Assembly: GCA_024636355.1 (NCBI GenBank)
Contig: JAGXHH010000023.1
Location: 1-12,675, forward strand
From: Desulfobacteraceae bacterium
GTDB taxonomy: Bacteria > Desulfobacterota > Desulfobacteria > Desulfobacterales > Desulfosalsimonadaceae
Length of the DNA: 12,675 nucleotides
Direction: 5' to 3'
Shown one piece after another: positions 6,789 to 12,675 of the stretch (the stretch's first letter is position 1; each line of letters starts with the position of its first letter). The position numbers were made by a program, and so were the translations under genes. The notes under the pieces are model-generated. The model had not been told where the DNA came from. It saw only the letters and a list, made by a program, of their open reading frames with translations, and made no database searches.

Positions 6789-8600
6789 ATGGCACAGCAG
6801 ATTTCGGACCGGCGGGATATCGATTTCGTCCTGCATGAACAGTTAAAGGCGGGCGATTTTGCCGAACACGAAAAATACGCCGAATTCAACAAGAAAACGA
6901 TTGACCTGATTGTCAACGAAGCGCGGAACCTGGCAGTCAAAGAAATCCTGCCGACCCGCAAGGAAGGCGATGAGATCGGATGCATATTCGAAAACGGCAA
7001 GGTGATCACTCCCGAGTGTTTCAAGCGTCCCTATGAGCTGATTAAAGAGGGCGAATGGGTTGCCACCACGGAAGATCCCGAATGGGGCGGTCAGGGAATG
7101 CTGCGCACGGCGGCCATGGCGGCTGCCGAATATTTCAATGGCGCAAACTACGCGTTCATGATGTATCCCGGCCTGACCCACGGCGCCGGCAAGCTGGTGG
7201 AATCGTTCGGCACCGATCGTCAGAAGAAACTCTTCCTGAAAAAGATGTATACCGGCGAATGGACCGGCACCATGCTGCTGACTGAACCGGGCGCGGGCTC
7301 TGATGTCGGTGCACTGGAATCGGTGGCTGTTCCGGTGGGAGACGGCACTTATAAGATTTCCGGCCAGAAGATTTTTATCTCCAGCGGCGAGCATGATATG
7401 GCCGACAACATCATCCACCCGGTCCTGGCCCGGATTGAAGGCGCTCCGGCGGGTACGAAGGGGATTTCCCTATTTTTGGTTCCCAAGTACCGGGTCAACG
7501 AAGACGGCAAAATCGGCGAATTCAATGACATCCGCTGCGTCGGAATCGAAGAAAAGATGGGAATCCACGGCAACGCCACATGCACGATGTCCATGGGCGA
7601 AAAAGGCGAGTGCATCGGTGAGCTGCTGGGCGAGGCGAACAAGGGTATGCGGGCGATGTTCCTCATGATGAACGAAGCGCGCCTGCTCGTCGGCATGCAG
7701 GGGTTTGCCTGCGCCACCTCCTCTTACATCAATGCGGTCAACTATGCCAAAGAGCGGGTGCAGGGACGCAATCTTCTCCAGATGTTTGAAAAAGATGCGC
7801 CGGCCGTGCCGATCATCAACCATCCCGATGTACGCCGGATGCTGATGACCATGAAAACCTATGTGGAAGGCATGCGCAGCCTGTTGTACTACGTGGCTTA
7901 CTGCGATGACAAGGTGGATACGGTCGACAGCGAAGAAGAAAAGGAAAAATACCACGGCCTGATCGACCTGCTGATTCCGATTGCCAAGGGGTACGTGACA
8001 GATCGGGCCTTTGACGTCTGCAACCTGGGCATGCAGGTTTACGGCGGCTACGGGTTCATCAAGGAATACCCGCAGGAACAGCTCATGCGCGACTGCCGGA
8101 TTACCATGATCTATGAAGGGACCAACGGCATCCAGTCGATGGACCTCCTGGGCCGCAAGCTCGGCATGAAAAAAGGCAAACTGGTCATGGACCTGATGGG
8201 TGAAGTCATGGCCACCGTCAATGCCGCCAAGGCAGACGACAGATTGAAGGGCTTTGCCGAAAGCGTTGAGCAGGCCTTGAACAAACTGGGTGAAGTCGCC
8301 ATGCACATGGGCAAAACCGCCATGTCGGAAAAAATACTGAACGCCTTTGCTTCATCCTATCCGTTCATGGAAGTCTGCGGTGATGTAGTGATGGCCTGGA
8401 TGCTCCTGTGGCGGGCCTCAGTGGCCGCAACGGCACTGGAAAACGCCAAGAAAAAAGATATTGCCTTCTATGAAGGTCAACTCAAGAGCGTCCAGTTTTT
8501 CTGCAATTCGATTCTGCCGACCACACTGGGCAAGATGAATGCGATCATGAATACTGACGGCGCCGCTATTGAAATAGACGAAGCCTCGTTTAACAGCTAA
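6789..8600 (+). CDS. acyl-CoA dehydrogenase, about 600-residue type with C-terminal extension
   Basis: A 603-residue FAD-dependent acyl-CoA dehydrogenase that makes the alpha,beta double bond of an acyl-CoA and passes electrons to EtfAB. The N-terminal helical domain (about 40-157) is followed by the middle beta domain with the FAD/substrate motif TGTMLLTEPGAGSDVG (159-174), then the C-terminal helical domain with QVYGGYGF (416-423) and the catalytic base Glu443 in MIYEGTNGIQ. The extra C-terminal region (about 480-603) resembles the domain found in the long DmdC/FadE5-like branch. ATG 6789 is chosen because AAAGGAGAGAGG precedes it; the upstream in-frame start at 6738 has no ribosome-binding site. 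Substrate chain length cannot be read from sequence. Placement behind a FadR-like regulator, and close to the Etf operon, supports a role in fatty-acid beta-oxidation. A strong terminator follows. Confidence 0.93.
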   Translation: MAQQISDRRDIDFVLHEQLKAGDFAEHEKYAEFNKKTIDLIVNEARNLAVKEILPTRKEGDEIGCIFENGKVITPECFKRPYELIKEGEWVATTEDPEWGGQGMLRTAAMAAAEYFNGANYAFMMYPGLTHGAGKLVESFGTDRQKKLFLKKMYTGEWTGTMLLTEPGAGSDVGALESVAVPVGDGTYKISGQKIFISSGEHDMADNIIHPVLARIEGAPAGTKGISLFLVPKYRVNEDGKIGEFNDIRCVGIEEKMGIHGNATCTMSMGEKGECIGELLGEANKGMRAMFLMMNEARLLVGMQGFACATSSYINAVNYAKERVQGRNLLQMFEKDAPAVPIINHPDVRRMLMTMKTYVEGMRSLLYYVAYCDDKVDTVDSEEEKEKYHGLIDLLIPIAKGYVTDRAFDVCNLGMQVYGGYGFIKEYPQEQLMRDCRITMIYEGTNGIQSMDLLGRKLGMKKGKLVMDLMGEVMATVNAAKADDRLKGFAESVEQALNKLGEVAMHMGKTAMSEKILNAFASSYPFMEVCGDVVMAWMLLWRASVAATALENAKKKDIAFYEGQLKSVQFFCNSILPTTLGKMNAIMNTDGAAIEIDEASFNS

Positions 8601-8649
8601 TCGATTGCCGTCAATGAAATCATTTGACTGCATCAGAAATTGAGATTCG

Positions 8650-8689
8650 ACAGGGGGCTTCGATTTCATTCGGGCCCCCTGTTTTTTTT
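8650..8689 (+). terminator. rho-independent terminator after the acyl-CoA dehydrogenase
   Basis: ACAGGGGGC (8650-8658) pairs perfectly with GCCCCCTGT (8674-8682), and eight T residues (8682-8689) follow. It lies 50 bases after the dehydrogenase stop and separates the fadR-dehydrogenase unit from the Etf operon. Confidence 0.94.
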
Positions 8690-8703
8690 AGATTCGTCCG
8701 GTT

Positions 8704-8743
8704 CGGCACCGTTACAGACACGGTACTCCTTATAACGGTGCCG
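8704..8743. repeat. 11-bp inverted repeat at the left edge of the 45-bp array
   Basis: CGGCACCGTTA (8704-8714) is the exact reverse complement of TAACGGTGCCG (8733-8743), with 18 bases between. The right arm is part of the first 45-bp repeat unit, and since each unit carries that arm, the left arm could pair with any of the three. It may be an inverted remnant of a repeat unit or one side of a folded RNA. Confidence 0.75.
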
Positions 8744-8866
8744 GCTATCTTTACCCTTACAGGCATTGCAATTGCGATAACGGTGCCGGCTATCTTTACC
8801 CTTACAGGCATTGCAATTGCGATAACGGTGCCGGCTATCTTTACCCTTACAGGCATTGCAATTGCG
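8732..8866. repeat. three perfect 45-bp tandem repeats
   Basis: The 45-bp unit beginning ATAACGGTGCCGGCTATC and ending GGCATTGCAATTGCG occurs three times without a mismatch, at 8732-8776, 8777-8821 and 8822-8866. Each unit holds short palindromes (GCCGGC, GCAATTGC) and a weak hairpin, GATA-a-CGG with CCG-gc-TATC, across most unit boundaries. It lies in the 419-bp gap (8601-9019) between the dehydrogenase terminator and the Etf promoter; nothing else is seen in that gap apart from the terminator, promoter and operator listed. Because 45 is divisible by three, frames remain open on both strands, but a protein is unlikely. Its size and identity suggest a recent minisatellite-type expansion. Confidence 0.95.
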
Positions 8867-8890
8867 CTTTAGTGGGGAGGGAAATTTTTC

Positions 8891-8919
8891 TTGACTCGAT
8901 AGTCTTTATTAACTATGAG
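8891..8919 (+). promoter_or_regulatory. predicted promoter of the Etf/quinone-oxidoreductase operon
   Basis: TTGACT (8891-8896) is followed after 17 bases by TATGAG (8914-8919). The -10 is only fair, but the arrangement mirrors that of the fadR-like gene: a TTGAC-type -35 and an operator overlapping the -10. The leader to ATG 9020 would be about 95 bases. Confidence 0.55.
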
Positions 8920-8933
8920 TGAACCCTTATTCA
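8916..8933 (+). promoter_or_regulatory. variant FadR-type operator at the Etf operon
   Basis: TGAGTGAACCCTTATTCA differs from the arms of TGAATGA-N4-TCATTCA at one base in each half. It overlaps the predicted -10 element in nearly the same position as copy 1 at the regulator's own promoter. This suggests that the regulator encoded at 6113 also represses the Etf operon, perhaps more weakly. The two mismatches and single copy make this less certain than the tandem sites. Confidence 0.55.
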
Positions 8934-9019
8934 TAATTTAAAGAAATGGTTAGACGTGCATTGTCCGGTTATCAAGTAAATGCTCGAAAATAAAGAGGAA
9001 AGGAGTTTTTAGAAACACC

Positions 9020-11101
9020 ATGGAACACATATTGATTCCTCCTGCGTCCTATAACCTGTTCGGCATCCCGACGGTCATTTTTTCCGTTCTGATTCCGATC
9101 GCTGCCGTGGCGTTGTTTACCTATATTATCGCCACGCGCCTGGCCCCGATGGTCAAGTCGAACCCGGATTTTCGGTTCGACCGGGTTCCGGAGCGCCTTA
9201 ACAACATTCTGAAAATCTGGCTGGCCCAGTGGAAACAGCCCCGGTACATGATGGGCGGCGTGCTGCATATTATCATTTTTTTCGGCTTCCTGATCCTTTC
9301 GATCCGGTCGCTTGAGTTGGTAGTAAAAGGCATTGACTCCAGTTTCATCTTTCCGGGATTAAACAGCTGGGTCGGTGATATCTATTACTTCATGAAAGAT
9401 TATGCGGCCACCGCCGTATTTTTTGCCGCCGCCATCGCGTTCGTCCGCCGGGGTGTTTTTCGCCCGGACCGGTATGCCTACCCTAAACGTTTCTATCACG
9501 AAGACCACACATGGGAAGCCCTTATGGTGCTCGGTTTTATCGGCACCCTGATGGTTTCGGAAAGCCTGTTTGAAGCCGCTGAAGTCGCCGCCCAGATTCA
9601 GGCCGGGGTCGAACCCACGTTTCTTGCACCGGCCACCCTGGTCTGGTTTTTTAAAAACCTGCTTGTCGATGCGAGTCACGAGACGCTGCAACGGGTTCAC
9701 ATCCTCTCGTATTACGTGCACGACCTCGTCTTTTTCACCTTCCTGTGCTTTTTGCCGATGGGCAAGCACTTCCATGTCATCACCTCTTTGTTCAACGTCT
9801 TTTTCATGCGCCTGGAACGGGGAATTATCCGGCCGGTACGCTACGGTGTGGGAGACGACCAGCTCGATGATATCGAGTCTTTCGGAGTCAAAAAATACGA
9901 GGATTTCACCTGGAAAGACATTCTTGATTTCTACTCTTGTGCCGACTGCGGCAGGTGCTCCGATCAATGCCCGGCCCGGACTGTCGGCCGCCCCCTTTCC
10001 CCGCGGTTCATTTCGCTCAAAGGGCGGGATTATGCCTTTGAGCACTACCCGCTGAAAGGTGATTTTGTCAAAACCGATGAAAACCTGATCGGCACCGTCT
10101 ACTCAGAGGATGAAATCTGGTCGTGCACCACCTGCGGCGCCTGTGAGCAGGAATGTCCCATCGGGATTGAATACATCAACAAGATCGTGGATCTTCGGAG
10201 AGGAATGGTTGACGAGGGGAACGTGCCCCAGTCACTCCAGAAACCGTTGGCATCCCTTGAAAAACGCGGCAATCCGTACGGCAAACTCGAAAAGAAGCGT
10301 TCCGAGTGGGTCAATGCGATTGCCGATGACGTCGAGGTCAAGGTGTTGGAGAAAAAGGGTGAAACCGCCGACACCCTGTATTTTGTCGACAGTGTGAGTT
10401 CATACGATGAACGGATGCAGCTGGTGGCCCAGGCCACGGCCCTGATCCTGAAAAAGGCCGGAGTCGATTTCGGCATCCTCGGCAAGAACGAAAAAGACAG
10501 TGCCAACGAGGTCAGACGGTTCGGCGAGGAAATGCTGTTCCAGAATTTGAAAAACCAGAACATCGACGCTATCTTGAATTCCGGGGCCAAATCGATCGTC
10601 ACCGCCGACCCGCATGCCTACAACGTCATCAAAAACGAATATACCAACGCGGAACTGCCGCCGATCGAGCACATCTCGCAATTCCTGGATCGTTACATCA
10701 AGAACGGCAAAATCAAGCTCAACGGCGTGACCGAGGAAGAAAAGGGTAAAATCTACACCTACCATGACCCGTGTTATCTCGGTCGCCACAACGGTGTCTA
10801 TGATGCGCCCCGTTCCGTCATCGATGCCATTGCCGGAATTCGCCGGGTCGACATGCTCAAAAGCCGTGATCGCTCGTTCTGCTGCAGCGGCGGCGGTCTG
10901 ATGCTCTTTTACGAACCGGAAGAAGATGTCCGGATGGGTGTGCACCGCGCCAGAATGGCTCAGAAAGCCGGCGCAAACGTGATCGTCACGGCATGTCCGT
11001 TCTGTCTGACCAATATTGAAGACGGCATCAAGGTGGCCGGACTCGAGGGCAAAATGGAAGCCATCGATCTGTGCGAACTCATTGCCCAGCATATTCAGTA
11101 A
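9020..11101 (+). CDS. membrane b-type/Fe-S oxidoreductase linked to EtfAB (Etf:menaquinone oxidoreductase type)
   Basis: A 693-residue fusion of a NarI-like membrane domain and HdrD-like Fe-S modules, the type described as Etf:(mena)quinone oxidoreductase in fatty-acid-oxidising anaerobes. Five to six membrane segments lie at about 13-38, 80-102, 117-142, 167-186 and 234-262, with histidines (His83, His234, His250, His252) that could bind haem b. Two ferredoxin-type 4Fe-4S motifs follow: Cys307/310/313/317 and Cys369/372/375/379. The C-terminal CCG domain keeps Cys585, Cys621-Cys622 (CCSGGG) and Cys659/Cys662. The region expected to be the first CCG domain (about 453-545) has lost its cysteines: EKDSANEVRR and ADPHAYN stand where relatives have CCG and CPHC. 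It should take electrons from EtfAB and reduce menaquinone. AGGAG precedes ATG 9020 by a rather long 14 bases. etfB follows 103 bp downstream. Confidence 0.88.
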   Translation: MEHILIPPASYNLFGIPTVIFSVLIPIAAVALFTYIIATRLAPMVKSNPDFRFDRVPERLNNILKIWLAQWKQPRYMMGGVLHIIIFFGFLILSIRSLELVVKGIDSSFIFPGLNSWVGDIYYFMKDYAATAVFFAAAIAFVRRGVFRPDRYAYPKRFYHEDHTWEALMVLGFIGTLMVSESLFEAAEVAAQIQAGVEPTFLAPATLVWFFKNLLVDASHETLQRVHILSYYVHDLVFFTFLCFLPMGKHFHVITSLFNVFFMRLERGIIRPVRYGVGDDQLDDIESFGVKKYEDFTWKDILDFYSCADCGRCSDQCPARTVGRPLSPRFISLKGRDYAFEHYPLKGDFVKTDENLIGTVYSEDEIWSCTTCGACEQECPIGIEYINKIVDLRRGMVDEGNVPQSLQKPLASLEKRGNPYGKLEKKRSEWVNAIADDVEVKVLEKKGETADTLYFVDSVSSYDERMQLVAQATALILKKAGVDFGILGKNEKDSANEVRRFGEEMLFQNLKNQNIDAILNSGAKSIVTADPHAYNVIKNEYTNAELPPIEHISQFLDRYIKNGKIKLNGVTEEEKGKIYTYHDPCYLGRHNGVYDAPRSVIDAIAGIRRVDMLKSRDRSFCCSGGGLMLFYEPEEDVRMGVHRARMAQKAGANVIVTACPFCLTNIEDGIKVAGLEGKMEAIDLCELIAQHIQ

Positions 11102-11204
11102 GGGAGACCTGCAGCCGGTTTTCGGTTTTTACAGGGATTCTCCAGACGGTTTTTCAGTTAAAGCATAAAACCAACTTCAACAACAGTTTGAGTGGGAGGA
11201 GCAG

Positions 11205-11993
11205 ATGGAAATTTTGGTATGTGTCAAACGGGTTCCCGACACTTCGGAGAACGAGATCGAGATCAACAGCGAAGGCAATGACATTGAACGCGATGATCTG
11301 GTTTACTCGGTCAACGAATGGGACAACTATGCGGTAGAAGAAGCCATCCAGATCGTCGACAAGGTTGGCGGTTCCGTGACGGTGGTCACCATCGGCGACG
11401 ATGAATCTGAAGAAGTGCTGCGCCGTGAAATGGCGATGGGTGCGGAAAACGGCATCCTGCTTTCCGACGATGCATTCGAGGGAAGCGACGGCAAAGGTGT
11501 GGCGACCATCCTGAAAGGGGCCGTGGAGAAAGGCAAGTATGACCTGATTCTGACCGGCGCCCAGGCAGATGCCGGCTTTGCCCAGATCGGCGGCATGCTT
11601 GCGGCAATGCTCGACTACCCGTATGCCTCTCTGGTCAATATGGTCGAAGTCGGTGACGGCAAGCTCAAAGTCGGACGGGAAATCGAAGGCGGCAACCAGG
11701 AAGTCAATGAAATTGAACTCCCTTGCGTTCTTTCCATCCAGACCGGTATAAATGAGCCGCGTTACGTCGGCATCCGCGGTATCCGGAAGGTCGCTTCCGT
11801 CGAGATCCCGACGTATGGGGCTTCGGATCTGGGAATCGATGCGAATTCCGTTGGTGAAAGCGGTGCGAAAGTCAAGCGCCTCGATTACTTCGTGCCGGAA
11901 ATGGGAGAAGGGGCTGAAATGCTTGAAGGCAGCACCGAAGAGATCATCGGTAAAATCATTGAACTCTTGAAATCCAAAGGAGGGCTTAAGTAA
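11205..11993 (+). CDS. etfB: electron transfer flavoprotein beta subunit
   Basis: A 262-residue EtfB, the AMP-binding partner of EtfA; the dimer shuttles electrons from acyl-CoA dehydrogenases. Family signatures are MEILVCVKRVPDT at the start, VNEWDNYAVEEAI (36-48), the nucleotide-site stretch GAQADAGFAQIGGMLA (118-133) and LPCVLSIQTGINEPRY (172-187) followed by VGIRGIRK. GGGAGGAG lies just before ATG 11205. The gap from the upstream oxidoreductase (103 bp) contains no convincing terminator, and etfA begins at the overlapping TAATG, so the three genes form one operon. The neighbouring quinone reductase argues for ordinary electron transfer to menaquinone rather than bifurcation, but sequence alone does not prove it. 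Confidence 0.96.
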   Translation: MEILVCVKRVPDTSENEIEINSEGNDIERDDLVYSVNEWDNYAVEEAIQIVDKVGGSVTVVTIGDDESEEVLRREMAMGAENGILLSDDAFEGSDGKGVATILKGAVEKGKYDLILTGAQADAGFAQIGGMLAAMLDYPYASLVNMVEVGDGKLKVGREIEGGNQEVNEIELPCVLSIQTGINEPRYVGIRGIRKVASVEIPTYGASDLGIDANSVGESGAKVKRLDYFVPEMGEGAEMLEGSTEEIIGKIIELLKSKGGLK

Positions 11994-12675
11994 TGGCCGG
12001 ACAGGTATTTGCATATATTCTGCATCATGATGGGGCTTTAGACGATACCGCGCTGGAATTGCTGGCAGCTGCGAAGAAAATCACGGACGGGCCTGTAACG
12101 GCAATCGTGGCTGGCAGCGGTGTCGATGGCGTATGCGGCGAAGTGGCCAAATCCTATGATGCTGTATGGAAAATCGACAACGCCGCAATCTCTTATCCCA
12201 ATGCGGAAATTATCCGCAAGGCGCTGATCAATGTACTTCCCGCCGACTGCATTCTGCTGATGGCACATGAGCATTTCGGCATGGACATGGGCCCGGGTCT
12301 TTCGATCAAACTTGATTCGGCATTCCTGCCCGATGTCGTTGAAATCGAAGCCGTGGAAGGCGATGCCCTGAAGGTGATCCGTCAGGAGTTTTCCGGTCAG
12401 GTCAGTGCGCATATGAGCGCCGACATTTCCAAGGGGGCCGTGATCAATGTGCGTCCCGGCGTCTTTAAACCTGTGGATGCAGCGGCAAGTGGTGAAGTCG
12501 TCGACAAATCCGGCGAAGTGGGCGACCTTTCGGCAAAACGCAAGTTCATCGAGATTGTGGAAGCCGAAATGGGTGACGTCGATATCACGACGGCGGCGAA
12601 GACCATCCCGATCACGGTTTCGTCGAGCAATGCCGAGCTCAGTCGGCTGGCGAATTTCGCCTTCGAGGCCCACGG
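11993..12675 (+). CDS. etfA: electron transfer flavoprotein alpha subunit, N-terminal part (cut by window end)
   Basis: The ATG overlaps the etfB stop by one base (TAATG), implying translational coupling. The visible 227 residues form the EtfA N-terminal domain: MAGQVFAYILHHDGALDDTA, TAIVAGSGVDG (37-47), AVWKIDN (57-63), YPNAEIIRKAL (68-78), GPGLSIKLDSAFLPDVVEIE (100-119), a variant of the substrate-side segment, and INVRPGVFKP (151-160). The linker GEVGDLSAKRKFIEIVEAEM leads to the FAD domain. There, after VDIT (about residue 199), the expected VSVGRGI-type FAD motif is replaced by TIPITVSSSNAELSRLA. The frame stays open and GC-rich at third positions, so this may be real divergence or a chimeric sequence end. 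The remaining roughly 100 residues lie outside the window. Confidence 0.9.
   Translation, partial: MAGQVFAYILHHDGALDDTALELLAAAKKITDGPVTAIVAGSGVDGVCGEVAKSYDAVWKIDNAAISYPNAEIIRKALINVLPADCILLMAHEHFGMDMGPGLSIKLDSAFLPDVVEIEAVEGDALKVIRQEFSGQVSAHMSADISKGAVINVRPGVFKPVDAAASGEVVDKSGEVGDLSAKRKFIEIVEAEMGDVDITTAAKTIPITVSSSNAELSRLANFAFEAH

Noticed and set aside
7470..8306. Long antisense open frame inside the acyl-CoA dehydrogenase
   Set aside because: It is the shadow of a GC-biased, well-conserved coding frame on the other strand, and its translation is His-rich without family features.
8732..8866. CRISPR array
   Set aside because: The 45-bp units are directly abutting with no unique spacers, and no cas genes are nearby.
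11112..11135. Terminator between the oxidoreductase and etfB
   Set aside because: CCG-gttt-CGG followed by T's is only a 3-4 bp stem; read-through into etfB is expected.

Overview
The window (about 53-55% GC by eye) looks like the chromosome of a fatty-acid-oxidising Desulfobacterota (former Deltaproteobacteria) sulfate reducer or a relative. The reasons are a long acyl-CoA dehydrogenase with a C-terminal extension, an electron-transfer flavoprotein operon led by a membrane b-type/Fe-S quinone oxidoreductase of the kind used to move beta-oxidation electrons into the menaquinone pool, and overall sequence style. This placement is inference from gene content.

Layout. Bases 1-136 hold the 3' part of a 5S rRNA gene and its terminator. 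trmH (330-1028, +) follows. A leftward operon then runs guaA, a membrane-anchored coiled-coil protein and larB (4326 down to 1133), driven by a promoter near 4404-4432. Divergent from guaA lies a TrpF-like (phosphoribosylanthranilate isomerase fold) protein that lacks the usual catalytic cysteine, then a possible 20-codon ORF, then efp (5366-5929).

The second half (about 5940-12675) is a fatty-acid oxidation module. A TetR-family regulator closely resembling Bacillus subtilis FadR (YsiA) sits behind a strong promoter overlapped by two tandem copies of TGAATGA-N4-TCATTCA, essentially the known Bacillus FadR operator. It is followed at 73 bp by an acyl-CoA dehydrogenase of about 603 residues and a strong terminator. 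After three perfect 45-bp tandem repeats of unknown role, a second promoter, overlapped by a variant of the same operator, drives a membrane Fe-S oxidoreductase, etfB and etfA (cut by the window end). The inferred logic is that acyl-CoA releases the FadR-like repressor, and the dehydrogenase, Etf and quinone reductase are made together, so electrons go acyl-CoA -> dehydrogenase FAD -> EtfAB -> Fe-S/haem membrane protein -> menaquinone.

Most notable items: the FadR-type regulon readable from DNA alone; a regulator whose only well-placed start appears to be ATC; the 45-bp repeat array; a CCG domain in the oxidoreductase that has lost its cysteines; the TrpF-like protein without its catalytic Cys; and an EtfA whose sequence leaves the family consensus in its last 85 bases. 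I did not find a wholly new multi-gene system.
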